Positions 32,311 to 43,329 of a stretch of DNA of 64,000 nucleotides are shown here, piece after piece (position 1 is the stretch's first letter; the number at the start of each line of letters is the position of its first letter). This DNA comes from Desmodus rotundus. Taxonomy: Eukaryota; Chordata; Mammalia; Chiroptera; Phyllostomidae. The notes under the pieces were generated by a model. That model had not been told where the DNA came from and did no database searches. It saw only the letters and a list, made by a program, of their open reading frames with translations. The stretch is taken from the NCBI RefSeq assembly GCF_022682495.2, contig NC_071392.1, forward strand, positions 106,630,896 to 106,694,895, in the 5' to 3' direction. The translations under genes and the position numbers were made by a program.

Positions 32311-33060
32311 CATTCTTATTACCTTTACCATCCTCCCTCAGCTCATCTTGCACGGTGCTGAATCACCTTGGGATCCTGCTGGCACATCGGTCTCTCTGTA
32401 AACCCCCAGTCCCTCTCTCTCCACTCCTCCCCCCGTCTCTGTCTCAACCTGCAGGAGCTTTTTGAAGGAGTTTCTCTGTTGCATGTGACTTTGGAGAAAG
32501 TGTTATGTGCTGCCTGTTGTGCTGCAAAGAACAGAAACTTTAAAAAGCAGAGAAGGAAATGGATGTGTTAGTGACACCGAGTTGTGGGAAAATCTACCCA
32601 CTAAATTACATTTCTGAACAGAACTGCGGGCAGATTGGGAATGTAGGATGGCAAGGACATGAAGAAGCGGAGCCAGTAGCAAGGCATGGAGCCCCCTGTT
32701 ATTTCTAGCATCGAGGCGAGTGTGGTTTTATTATTCTTTTTCACAAATGGTCTCAATTTACTTTCTTGTGTTGTTTCTTGTTCACAAGTGGTGCAGCTGA
32801 TGTTCTTGGACCCAATGCACACCTTGGCCTGACTGTGGATCTGGGGGCTGGAAATCTCTAGTTACAGAAAGGGAGTTCTAGAGAGGTCCATGGGAACCAC
32901 TTCCCCTAAAGCCATAATGGAAAAGGACAGTTACTTATTTGTTAATTCAGCAATGATTTACTGAGCAAGTTTGCAAGTTAGGTGCTGGAGAAAATCAGGA
33001 AGGTTCTCCCCTTCAGTGGAAAACACACACAATTGAGTCCTAAAAGACTACTTAATGGAG
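32311..33060. other. Unassigned stretch; acceptor-like site at 32455
   Basis: A pyrimidine tract running to TCTCAACCTGCAG (ending 32455) resembles a splice acceptor. It is followed by 38 open codons, a TAG ending at 32571 and no clear polyadenylation signal. Not called as an exon. Confidence 0.35.
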
Positions 33061-33064
33061 GTAG

Positions 33065-33190
33065 CATGCAAAGAGCTCAGGCCCGAGCATGACAAGTTTT
33101 GAGTTCCAGTCTAAACTGCCACTTGCTGTCTGAGCTGGAGTGATTTACTGAGCTTCCATCCCTCCTCTGTACTACAGGAAGGTGCTGTCT
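33065..33190 (+). mobile_element. MIR SINE fragment
   Basis: AAGTTTTGAGTTCCAGTCTA AACTGCCACTTGCTGTCTGA GCTGGAGTG is the MIR 5' half in decayed form. Confidence 0.5.
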
Positions 33191-35120
33191 GGCCTGTGAA
33201 TGGCACTAGGGTTTTACGAGCACCGGATAATCGTAACACGTGCTGCTGCTTGATGGCCTATAAAGCAATTTGTAGACGATGCTTTTGTTACGGGTAGGAT
33301 GATAATTTGCAAGCAGGGAATTGCAGCCACTGGAATAATAGGATGGAAAATGAAAGGGGCCATTAAGAGGGGTGGAGGGCAGATGGTATGTTGGGGGTGG
33401 AGCACAGAGGAACCAAAGGTGGCCCAAGCCTTTATTCTAAGGGATTGTCCTGCGTGCTGTTTGGAGTAAATGGACAGGGCCTCCACGGTGGAGAACAGCC
33501 CACTCGACCAGGTAGCCACAACCACTGGCTGGTATCTAATCGTGTGTAAGTACAAGGGGGGAAGATCCTGAGTGCAGGCATGGGCATCGGCAAGCTCAGA
33601 GTTTGGCGGGAGACACAGAGTCACAAACAGAGAGATACAGTGTAGTGTCTTGACAGGGCTCAGGGCGGAGGGTCCCAGACTCCCCTGGTTGGAGATGGGC
33701 TGAAGGGTTCCCAGGAGAGCCGGTAACTCACCCAGGTCTTGAAGACAATGGAGGGCTCAACCTGCAGGGCTGCGCTGGGAAGGGAGTCAAGGCTGAGAGA
33801 ACGGTGCAAAGGAGTGATGTGGCACATATTGGAAACAGGCTGTGTCACCAACGAGAGACCTGAAATGCAGGTGGGCACAGTGGTAGGAGCCATTTTGCAA
33901 GTAGCTTGAGCTGGCCGAGGGGTGGTGTTTGCGGGAGCCATCTCGCTCTCATAGCTTGGTGACAGCTGCTTAGGACACTTCAACTGCAAATGTAATTCAC
34001 AGTCAGAATGAGTCTTCTCCCGTGATAGCTGGTCTTAGAAGTCACGCACAGTTTTGGGAGATGTGCACCCAATTTTGCGTGAAAGGTTTGCAAGGTGGGG
34101 GTGCAGACAGCACCTGTCATTCACAGGAAGGGAGATGGAGAACACGCAAATGCCAGAGGGGAGCTGTGCACACGGGAACCTCCCTGGGAGTGGAATAGCA
34201 GGGCCTCGGATTCACAGGAAGTCGCTCAGCTTGTACAGTCCAGATGTTATACCCAACCCTTCCATCGCCCTGCCCTCTCTCCAGGCTCCAGAAAGTAACT
34301 GAAGCCTAAGGTAGTGAGCATTTCATCTCTAAGGAGGGAGAGATGGATTTTACTCATAAGGCATGCATCTATTAAGCTCCTGTGGTTTGCAGAATCAGCC
34401 ATGTGCTGGCAGAGTCCCAGAAGAGACCTAATGGCACCTTCAGTGGGTCTCCACCTGACTGTCACTCATGGTTCTTTAACCCAGTATGCTGAAATTTGAA
34501 CTTGTCATTTTTTCTCTTTCTCCAAAAAAAAAAAAAAAATGTTTGCCCTTTATTTAGGCAAGTAGCAGCACCAGTTGTCCAAGTCAGCCTCTGGGAGGTG
34601 CCCTCAGTGCTTCCCTGCCTTGAAGCCACCTCCCCACATTGCCCAAATTCTGCCCATTCGCCTTCCTCTGTGTTGCCCTAGGCTAGGCCCTCAATGCCCG
34701 ACACCTACCACACGGCTGCGTGACCTGGGCTCCCTGTCCCCTTCTGGGTTTGCTCCTGTGACTCCATCCTCCACCACCTGGATCTGCTTTACAAGCTTGG
34801 ATGGCCCCTTTACCTGCCAGAACTTTCCTCATTTATGCAGCAGCCCTGGAAGGCCTTGTGTCCAGCAGGTCCTGTGGTGAGCACCGGAAGGACAGAGGTG
34901 AATGAGACAGGACAGTGCCATAGGTGCGCTCACAGCCTGATGGGGGAGGCAGCGTATTCAGGGCAGTGTGGACCCACTGAAGGAATTCTGTGCCCTCTGC
35001 TGCTGAGCCCAGAGGGTGGAGGCAAGCCCTGACTGGGGCCCAGAGGAGAAGGTAGAGGGCCTTTTGGCTTATTGTTTCCCTTGCCTGCAGTTTCTTTTCT
35101 ACACTAAAAAAAAAAAAAAA
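33191..35120. other. Unassigned stretch with two A-tracts
   Basis: No gene or named repeat in almost 2 kb. Runs of 16 A (34524-34539) and 17 A (35106-35122) are present without a recognisable upstream SINE or LINE body, so they may be remnants or chance tracts. Open frames at 33214-33624 and 33660-33989 on the minus strand show no domain. Confidence 0.4.
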
Positions 35121-35124
35121 AAGC

Positions 35125-35930
35125 CAGGGATTTATTTGAAAACACTATGAAAATAATGTTTGTGCTATATTGAAAATGCAGAAAACAGAGCCAAACAGAA
35201 GCTTGAGATTCCCCCTCATCTCAGCCTCTGTCTCGCTAGTATTAACATTTTGTGTCTTCCCTAACAAATTTGCATATGCACATTTATATTTTACAGAACT
35301 GGAGATGCCTTTGGGTGTCCTGTTCTGCACACAGCTCTTTTTACTAACAGATACCGTAGCACGTAAAACACAGCTCGGTGGTCCTTTCTCGTTATAGAAG
35401 GGGTACACAGCTAACCTGATTTTCTGCCTAACATACAGGGTGGGGCAGAGGTAAGTTTACAGTTGTCTGTATGGCTAATAATGCAATAATTAATAAATAA
35501 TAATATAACATTGTGTTTTGCATACTCAAAACTGTAAACCTCCTTTTGCTGCACCCTGTGTTACAGGTTTTTAAAAATATTTTGATCATGTGTATTCTTT
35601 CTGTTGCCTACATGCCTACAGAATAGGCAACCGATCATATAGGGTCATATAGGACATGCCTGTATGATATAGCATCTGTATGACTTTAACTTAATCAAAA
35701 GGGAGGTTACCTAGATGTATCATAAATTACATACCTAATCTGCTATTTATGGATACTTAAGTTGCCTCTAATGTTCGTTTCAGATAGCAGAATGATAAAA
35801 AGGCTTATATGAGCATACATTTGTTTCCTTGGGATAAAGTGTTAGAAGTGAAACTGCTGTGACAAAAATGATGAACATTTTGTTTGTGTCCATGTATGTG
35901 CTTGGCAGAATTATCAGATGACCTTGGTTG
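35125..35930 (-). mobile_element. Old L1/HAL1-like LINE, interrupted by a MITE
   Basis: ATTTTACAGAACTGGAGATG, ACAGATACCGTAGCACG, and after the interruption GGATACTTAAGTTGCCTCTA ATGTTCG and GATAAAGTGTTAGAAGTGAA ACTGCTG follow antisense L1/HAL1 3' text. Diverged, non-coding. A mariner MITE lies at 35436-35558. Confidence 0.5.
35436..35558. mobile_element. Mariner-type MITE, copy A
   Basis: The left end CAGGGTGGGGCAGAGGTAAG TTTACAGTTGT and the reverse of the right end (CAGGGTGCAGCAAAAGGAGG TTTACAGT) are about 28-base inverted repeats around an AT-rich core. The left flank is TA, and the right flank TG looks like a mutated TA. It is 123 bases with no open frame. A second copy at 48344-48455 shares both ends and the core ATTAATAAATAA. 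It needs a mariner transposase supplied in trans. Confidence 0.85.
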
Positions 35931-35953
35931 ATGACCTCTGTCTTTGTATACTT

Positions 35954-36434
35954 ACCGTATTTTGTCGTGTGCAATGCACACCGACGTTTTTGGCCCAAAC
36001 TTTCAGGAAAAAAAATTTTCATTTAAATTTTTTAATTCATTTATTTATTTATATTTAGAAACAAAACTGACTGTTGTATTCCAGGGTATTATTTTGCATA
36101 TGGATATCGTTATTGCTTTTAAGATTTTATTTATTTACATTTAGAGAGAGAGGAAGGGAGGGAGAAAGAGAGTGAGAGGGAGAGAAACATCAATGTGTGT
36201 GCAGCCAGGCATGTGCCCTGACTGGGAATTGAACCAGCGACCTTTTGGTTCACAGACTGACGCTCAATCCACTGAGCCACACCAGCCAGGGCTAGAGTTA
36301 TACTTTTAACACATGAGCATAAATAAAAGAATTAAAAACATTTATATAGATACGGAATTAGCACTACCCATGGATAATGCACATCCTCATTTTTCCCTCA
36401 AAAACTTGGGCAAAAAGTGCACATTGTACACGGT
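35954..36434. mobile_element. TA-flanked inverted-repeat DNA element, copy 2, split by a VES
   Basis: The left end TTACCGTATTTTGTCGTGTG CAATGCACACC and the reverse of the right end (TCATATTTTACCGTGTACAA TGTGCAC) match the ends of the copy at 20556-20733. TTTTTGGCCCAAACTTTCAG G and AAAACTTGGGCAAAAAGTGC AC are subterminal inverted text. TA precedes the left end. The body is about 310 bases longer than copy 1, of which about 172 is a VES SINE (36121-36292). Confidence 0.6.
36121..36292 (-). mobile_element. VES SINE nested in the inverted-repeat element
   Basis: AAGATTTTATTTATTTACAT TTAGAGAG through CCCTGACTGGGAATTGAACC AG to CCACTGAGCCACACCAGCCA GGGC. Flanks GTTATTGCTTTTAA and GTTATACTTTTAA suggest a roughly 13-bp duplication that has picked up changes. 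Confidence 0.92.
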
Positions 36435-36439
36435 AAAAT

Positions 36440-36950
36440 ATGAGTAACTCCCCTTGCATGTGGCCGGGACCTGTGATTGCTTCTAACCAATAGATCGTGG
36501 CAAAGCTGATGGGGATGTCACACCTGCGACTGTCACATTATATAGCAAAAGCGAGGGGCTTTCGCAGAGGTAATTAAGATCTCTAAAGCAGTTGACTTTT
36601 AAGTTAATCAAAAGGCAGACCACTCTTACCGAGCCTGACCCAATCGGGTGAGCTCTTTAAAAAAAGGTCTGGAAATCAGAGACCACCTGGCCACTGTGAG
36701 TCTGTAGTTGCAATGATATGGATTCTGCCGATAATCTCATGAGCTTGGAAGAGCACCTCAAGCCTCCGATGAGACGCCAGCCCTGGCTGACACCTTCATT
36801 GCAGCTTCGGGAGACCCTGGGCAGAGAACCCAGCTCAGCCCTGCCTGGATTCCTGACCCACAGACACTGTGAGATAATAAGCGAATGCTACTGTAAGCTG
36901 ATGCATTTTGGGTGATTTATTATAGAGCAATAAAAAGCTATTACAATCTA
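36440..36950 (+). mobile_element. MaLR-like solo LTR
   Basis: GAGGTAATTAAGATCTCTAA AGC, AAGTTAATCAAAAGGC, GAGCCTGACCCAATCGGGTG AGCTCTTTAAAAAAAGGTCT, GATTCCTGACCCACAGACAC TGTGAGATAATAAGCGAATG and GATTTATTATAGAGCAATAA follow an LTR 3' layout with a polyadenylation-type region. No internal genes. Confidence 0.7.
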
Positions 36951-37360
36951 GGAAAACTGCCTCTGATAAATTACACACAAAAGTACATTTCCAACCGGTA
37001 AGGGAGCTCCCTTTTCTATGAGTTTTTGCCAACACTGGTTGTTGCCAACTTTTTAAATCTTTGCCAGTCCAAGAGGTTATAAAAACCTAATTTCTGCTCC
37101 TCAATTACAAGTAAGGTTGCACATCTTTTATATTTTTATTTCCCTCTTAAAACTCATTTGGAGTATACCCTATCCTCAGTGATATGTTTTAGTTATCATA
37201 TTCTTTGTCTATTTTTTAATTTTTTATTGGTTTGTGAGAACTTTTTACATATGTGGAGGGGAGAAAAGAGGCAAAATTATAGAGATCCTTTTATCTGTTA
37301 TAAATGTTGCAATTACATTGTATTTCTCCAGATTAACAATTTTTAAAATTCATATAGTTA
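36951..37360 (-). mobile_element. Old L1 fragment
   Basis: AAGAGGTTATAAAAACCTAA TTTCTGCTCC, CACATCTTTTATATTTTTAT and TCTTTGTCTATTTTTTAATT TTTTATTGGTTTGTGAGAAC are antisense L1 ORF2-distal text. Diverged. Confidence 0.6.
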
Positions 37361-37364
37361 TGGT

Positions 37365-37550
37365 ATGAATGTATATTTATATATATTTTATAATATGTAA
37401 ATTATTATGTAATTTATGTAAATTATATTTGCAATTATATAATTTAATTATAAAATATATAATTATAATTATAAATTGTAAATATAATTAAAATTATATT
37501 ACAAAAATAATTATATATAAATAAATATACTTACATATATTTATATTCTT
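37365..37550. repeat. AT-rich low-complexity tract
   Basis: About 185 bases almost wholly A and T, with TATA/ATAATT motifs reused irregularly (ATATATAATTATAATTATAA). It is likely a decayed tandem repeat. Confidence 0.9.
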
Positions 37551-37594
37551 TTGGTGAGGGTAGATATGGATGTTTTCTCATCCTGCTGAGTTTT

Positions 37595-37700
37595 AGAAGG
37601 GCCACTCTGGTAGTCTGGATGGGTTGATGGGAAGAGCAGTGAAGAGGCCATTGCATTAGTCCAGAAGAAGCCTGGAGTCCATTAGGTGTTGCAGGGATGG
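37595..37700 (-). mobile_element. L2 LINE fragment
   Basis: GGGCCACTCTGGTAGTCTGG and GAGGCCATTGCATTAGTCCA GAAGAAGCC are reversed L2 text. Confidence 0.6.
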
Positions 37701-38285
37701 AAAATAAGGGTCTGAGCCCAGAGGCGCCTTAGAAATGGAATTGGCAAAGCTCCGTGTTCCCGAACTGACTTCTTACTCGGTGGGAAATAGCGGCATAGAG
37801 GCGAAGTACGAGGTGCACCATCCTGCCTGTGTCAGTAGGTACTAAGTTTCCTGAGGAAGTTTCTCCCTCACGGGACAGCACCAGCAGAACGGCACCTTGC
37901 CAGTGTCCCGAAACCAGGAAGCATATGCTTCCTGTGAACACAGCCCTGCCTGTATTTTCAGTGGGTGAATGAATACATCGTTCCTGGAGGCTTCCCTGAT
38001 ATGTATAGATAGCTCACAAATAATTACAGTGTTAATATTAGAAGTGTTTGGAGGATTTTATTTAGAAGTCGGGTCATGTTGTGGTGATGAGTAATACGCT
38101 TAAGGAACTTAACTCTTGCTTGTATCAGTTAGCCTCTAGTCCAGTTGGTTGCTTTACATGGCATTTCATCGCTTTGCTTGAAGTCTGTTTCCAAGAACCT
38201 AATGGCGATGTTAAGTGAGGACTTACTGGATACAGATATTAAGATTTTTTTTTAAAAGATTGACTCCAAATGGAACAAAGTTTTC
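37701..38285. other. Unassigned non-coding stretch
   Basis: Nothing recognised. 37975-38240 is AT-rich and free of simple repeats. Confidence 0.35.
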
Positions 38286-38289
38286 CTTT

Positions 38290-38447
38290 CTTTTTCTTTT
38301 TTCTTTCTTATTGAATTTATCGGGGTGACATTGGCTAATAAAATTATGTAGGCTTCAAGTGTACAATTCTGTAGCACATCATCTGGACATTGTGTTGTGT
38401 GGTCACCACCCCAAGTCAAGTCTCCTTCCTTTCTTCCTTTTTCTAGT
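38290..38447 (-). mobile_element. L1 3' UTR fragment
   Basis: TTATTGAATTTATCGGGGTG ACATTGGCTAATAAAATTAT G, then TTCAAGTGTACAATTCTGTA GCACATCATCTGG, is antisense L1 3' text, 5'-truncated. Confidence 0.8.
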
Positions 38448-38764
38448 GTTTGTTGATGTGGGCAGCTTTCTTCTCTGTCCCAAGAGAAGTAAGTGAGTTG
38501 TCAATAGTGAGACAACAAACATTACAAAGAATAAACATTGGCCGTAAATTATCATCCGTAAGGGATATAAATCAGTGCGCGTCCTGCTTCCGTGAACCCG
38601 TTTTAAGAAAGAAATGTTTTTTTCGGGTGTGTTTCCAGACTGTTTCTCAGAAATGGCTTTTGTGAGGCAGAATCTGGAGTAACGGCAGCAAGTGGGATTG
38701 GCCTGGAGGCAGCAAGCCCAAGAGGGTGCTCATCTCCTCGTTCTGTGGTTTTTAATGGTAAATT
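38448..38764. other. Unassigned spacer between two L1 pieces
   Basis: No repeat named and no gene. It may be host DNA between two separate L1 insertions. Confidence 0.4.
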
Positions 38765-39455
38765 GCCTTTTAAACATTTTTATTGGGTTTTGGGGGGTGA
38801 CATTGGTTCACCAAACCATTCAGGTTTCAAGTGTACACCTCAACAAAACATCCTCTGCACCCTGCGTCCGTCACCCCAAGCAGAGTCTCCCTCCGTCCCC
38901 ATTTACCCACCTTCACCTACCCAGCTCTTCCCCTCTGTCCCCGCTGGTTGTCTGTGCCTGTGTATTATAGGAGTGTGTGTGAGGATTTTTATCAAACCTT
39001 TCACCTTTTTCCCCCCAGCTCTCCGTCCCCCTTCCCTCTGACAGCTGTCAGTCTGTTCTGTGTATCTACGCTTCTGTTTCTACTTCGTTAAATTATCTTG
39101 TTCATTAGATTCCACATATAAGCGAGATCATATGGTATTTGTCTTTCTCTGACTGGCTTGCTTCACTCAGCCGAATATTCCCCAGGCCTATCCGTGCTGT
39201 TGTAAAAGGTGGGAGTTTCTTCTTCTCCTTCTTTTTTTTTAACAGCTGAGCAGTGTTCCACTCTGTAAATGCACCACAGCTTCTCTGTCCACTCGCCGAC
39301 TGAGGGGCACTTGGGCTGTCTCCAGATCCTGGCTGTTGTAAGTAGTGCTGCAATGAACACAGGGGTGCACACATATTCCTAGAAGTAGAATCACTGGGTC
39401 AAAAGGCAGTTCCATTTTTAATTTTTTGAGGAAACTTTATACTGTTTTCCCCAGT
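38765..39455 (-). mobile_element. L1, 3' UTR and distal region
   Basis: TTTTATTGGGTTTTGGGGGG TGACATTGGTTCACCAAACC, TTCAAGTGTACACCTCAACA AAACATCCTCTGCACCCTG, ATTCCACATATAAGCGAGAT CATATGGTATTTGTC and GCTGCAATGAACACAGGGGT GCACA run in antisense L1 order over about 690 bases. Longest L1 3' piece on this strand. Confidence 0.9.
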
Positions 39456-41295
39456 GGCATCCTCGTCATTCTTCATTCCACTTGGCAGGAGCTACCTGTT
39501 GTCCCTGACTCCCCTCCCTTAACATTGGTCTCCTGATACCCCTGCTTTGGCCGTGGTGACCTTTTCTCTGTTGGCTTGTTCTCTGTGACCCCTCCCCTCT
39601 TCCACCAAACTCTTGTCTCTATTACGTCAACTTCCTTAATTCCCAAGGTCTCAACCGGCTGACTCCACAGATAACTCCTAAATCCACGTCTCCAGCCTCA
39701 ATCTCTCCGTGAGCCGTAGACCTGCAGGCCCGTGAGATGAAAGCACATTTATAAGGCTAAATGCATTTCTGGCCACTATTTTCTACTTCTAGGGAAGGAG
39801 CCTGTGAGAAATGCAAAGTGGTGCTTGACTTATCTTACCCCCCATGGATTAGGAAACAATCTCAGAATGGCTTACAGTGTGACCCTTCCTTATGCTGCTA
39901 AGGAGGTTACCAGAGGCTTCATGCAATCAGTGCCACCATTATGAACAGACAGTTGTCACCTGTCATCATTATTACCTTAACCTGATTCTGAGCAGCAACT
40001 TCCCACTGCCCTGTGAAAGCTGAAGTGAGTCCGCGAACATGGAAATAGCACCTTCCTCCAAATCTCGATAAACAAGCTCTCCAGCTCAGCCTACATGGCA
40101 GTTAGTGAGCTACGTGACATCACAGTTGTGTGACCCCAGGGTGTGGCGCAGCACCTAACACAGCTATTAAGAAGACAACGTAACGTATTAGACAGTGACA
40201 GGGAGGGCAGTGACAGTGGACAGGGCAGGCTTCTCTGCAGAGGTGACACAGGCATTGGTGTCTCAATGGTGATGGAACCTCCTTTCCTAGTAATCAGATG
40301 AAAGTGTCACCTGGAGGCTGTCAGAGGCTAGGTGACCCACCTGGTGAGGAAGGTGGGCAGGGGACTTTGCCCTCTAATAGGGACCAGGTTGGCAATGTTT
40401 TAGGACTTTATCCTGAGGATTCTGACATCCCGTGGCGTGCTTTCGCCGAGACCTGGGTCGGCAGAGGCTCAGGAACTATTAACAGAAGCTGCAGTGCCAT
40501 TTCTGCCTCCGCCTTTGCGTGCCTTTGCTGCCCCAGGAGTTGGTCGAAGACTCCCCAGCTCGTTGGCGTGATCCTTAACGACCTAATTGACCCCATGGTC
40601 TTCTAATGGCTGGGTTTTTCACATTCAGGGGATTCACCGACCACTGCACTGCACTGGGAATGGAGGACACATTTGGAGTCTTCCTGGATGTCATATTTAT
40701 TCCCAAAGATCCAGAAAATGCCTTGAAGCTGCCTTTCAAATCCTTGATTGCAAGCGGCAAGGACTGAAGGCGTGCTCAGGCTGAGTCCTCAGTGACCTCC
40801 CGGCAGAAACCAGGGAACCTGCCCTGACTGACAGGCACCCCCAACTCAAGCTCTGTAAGGTCTGCGAAGAACGCGAACCCCAGGGAGGCGCCTCCTAACC
40901 GTGACTCACCTCCACTTCTCTTTTCCTCCACCTTGTTCTGAAAGTGCCTGACCCACGTAATGCCTCCCCTGGAGGCTTTGCTGGACTAAGGGAGGAGTGA
41001 GACACTCAAACCCAGCTTGAACAGCTTTGTGTTTCTCAGCCTGAAATCACAGGAGTGTGGCCTGTGACCGGATATCTTGAGCAGCTCTGGGTGCCCTGGC
41101 GTGCACTTGCATGATGTTCTCTTGCGTCTTTGGTAACCCGTCCAATTCATCTATGCAGTGTGGCGTCAGGGCAGGAAACCCAGAACAGGGAGAAATGGCC
41201 TCTCCTCTGGGCAGAGACAGGCAAGTGGAGATCGCTTATGAGGCCGATCAGGGCCTGGCCTGCATGTTTATCCTGACGGAATTCCTGGCCAGGTA
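39456..41295. other. Unassigned non-coding stretch with a candidate mini-exon
   Basis: No repeat named in 1.8 kb. On the minus strand 40910-40985 is bounded by CTCACTCCTCCCTTAG and GTGAGTCAC, a good acceptor/donor pair, but it is only 76 bases and open in all three frames, so it is weak evidence. Confidence 0.35.
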
Positions 41296-41299
41296 ACCA

Positions 41300-41490
41300 C
41301 AACAGTAACTGTGGTGGCTACAGGGACTACACAGGCAGCTTGTGGTGTGTCGTGCATGCCCCGTCCTCGACTTTACGTGTGCATCACTCCCACGGGAGCC
41401 CTCAAACCCTCTCTGGAAGCAGTTGTCATTGTCCCCATTTTGCTGATGAGAAAACTGAGGCTCAAAGCAAGATATAGCCAGATTCTAAAT
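41300..41490 (-). mobile_element. MIR SINE
   Basis: TTGTCCCCATTTTGCTGATG AGAAAACTGAGGCTCAAAGC is the antisense MIR core. The left part is decayed. Confidence 0.75.
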
Positions 41491-41700
41491 TTTGGAAAAA
41501 TGAGCTTAGGGTTAGTGGAACAAGTTGAAATCCATAAAGCAATGTCATATTTTAGCTGTTGTCCTGATTCTTGGGCTGCTTTAATGGCTTCGCATGGTGC
41601 TCTTGGGGCCATTACCTTGAAAACAGTGATGGGGATTTTCCAGGGATGAGGTGGGGCAGTGGGGAAGCAATGGACTGTCTGCCTCCCCCAATCCAAGGAA

Positions 41701-41720
41701 CACACACACACACACACACA
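41701..41720. repeat. (CA)10 microsatellite
   Basis: Ten uninterrupted CA units. Confidence 0.95.
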
Positions 41721-42059
41721 GCCCCATTTGTTTATATCCTAGGTCACAGGAACGGCTTTCTTAGTCCAGACCTCTACAGCACGCATCATCCAGCGTGTCT
41801 GATCAAACGGCTGCTCTGTGCCAGGCCCTGTGATAGGTACAGGAAGCTACAGGTGTCTTAGGATCGCTAAGGAGAAGCTGCAGTTTTCAGGTTGTCACTG
41901 TACCGTCTTCAACCTTGATGGAAGTCTTTGTTTTCAAACTCAGCTTACTATGCCCCCTCGCTCACTCTCCGTCTCTGCTTCTCTCTCTCTCCCTCTTTCT
42001 CCTTTGACATCATGTAACGTTTTTTATGCTGTTGGACTTACTGATCTTTCTCTTAGAGT

Positions 42060-42470
42060 TTCTGGATTTTGTGTAAAGCAGCAGGAAGGCTTTAGATATC
42101 TCAGAGTTTTAAAGAAACACATGTGTTTTCTAGGATTTCAGTGGATTAATTTTTGCATTTAAAGTTTGTTTTGATCTTAGTATATGTACAGTGTGAAATA
42201 CGATGCATTTCTAGAAAGGTCCACCTTTGGAAGGCCCACTTTTAGTATATCCTAAGTCCCTGTGGCCTTTGGACCTATTTCTGGACTTTCTCATGTTCCA
42301 TTGATGATTGCCCTGTTGATGTGGCAATTATTGAAGTTTTAATTATTAAGGTATTAATTTTGAGGTTTTATAATGTATTTAAAAGTCGAGAAGTCTTTCC
42401 CATAGTTTTATTCTATCTATTCTTGCTATTTTATTTTCTCTAAACCCCTTAGAATGAACTAAAAGCTCTG
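42060..42470 (-). mobile_element. Old L1 fragment
   Basis: TTTGGACCTATTTCTGGACT TTC, CATTGATGATTGCCCTGTTG and GTCTTTCCCATAGTTTTATT CTATCTATTCTTGCTATTTT resemble antisense L1 ORF2 text. Diverged. Confidence 0.6.
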
Positions 42471-42479
42471 TCTCCTTTA

Positions 42480-42760
42480 TCTAATTGATGCTGACTCATT
42501 CTCAAGATTCAGTGAAAAATACCCTCTCCTCTGGGGAGCCTGCCCTGATGTCCTCAGACTTCATCACGTTCCCCAACACTGGTTTGTTCCCAGCGTACCC
42601 CACAGGCCCTTTGTCATCTGCTCATGTGGAGCAAGCTTGCGATCGGCTGCTTTTCTGTACCCCCACTGGGCCACACTCTTGTCCAGGGCAACAGAGGCGC
42701 CTCACTCTTGCATCTTTTAGCAGAGAGCACAGTGCCCAGCACATGGGAGGGACTTGCTCC
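42480..42760 (+). mobile_element. L2 LINE, 3' end
   Basis: GGGGAGCCTGCCCTGATGTC CTCAG, CCCCACAGGCCCTTTGTCAT CTG and AGAGCACAGTGCCCAGCACA TGGGAGGGACTT follow L2 3' order. Confidence 0.65.
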
Positions 42761-42764
42761 AATG

Positions 42765-43325
42765 GCCTATTGCTGCATAATAAACCACCCGAAACTCAGG
42801 ACGTAAGACAACAATGCTTTACTTTTTCTCTCTCATGTGCTGAGCTATGGGCTCAGGTGGGTGGCTCCATGTTTGGGGTCCCTCCAGGTTTGGGTTCCCC
42901 ATGTGATTGCTCCAGATGGTGGCTGGAGCTGGAGCCACGAGTACAATGTCTCCACTTACAAGTCTAGTGCTTCATGCTGGCTGTCCCCTGGGGGTCTTAG
43001 CTGGTGCTGTTGGCAAGAACACCTAACTGTAGCTTCTTCATGTTGCCAGGGCTACCTCACAGCATGGCAGTGGGGTCCCCAGAGCAAGGGGGCCTGGCGG
43101 AAGCTGTATTGCCTTTTATGGCTCAGCTTCAGAAATCACATGGATGCACGTCCACCGAATTTTGCAGATGGCGGTGGTCTCAAAGGTCCACATAGTTTCC
43201 AGAGGAGAGGATGTAAACCCTACTTTGTAGTGGGCGGTGGTGAAGTCAAATTGCAGACGTGAAATAAGCAGTATAGCAATGGCCATCTTTGGAAAATATA
43301 ATCCGCTACAGTGCCCCACACGTAT
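42765..43325 (-). mobile_element. ERVL/MaLR-like LTR (family X, reversed, copy 1)
   Basis: TATTGCTGCATAATAAACCA CCCGAAACTCAGGACGTAAG ACAACAATG opens it, GGAAGCTGTATTGCCTTTTA TGGCTCAGCTTCAGAAATCA CATGGATGCACGTCC is the middle, and AATATAATCCGCTACAGTGC CCCACA the end. About 560 bases, all in antisense order. No retroviral genes adjoin. Confidence 0.72.
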
Positions 43326-43329
43326 TTGT

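Noticed and set aside
34524..35122. Processed pseudogene ending in an A-tract
   Set aside because: No recognisable mRNA-like body, open frame or AATAAA precedes either A-tract, and no target duplication is visible.
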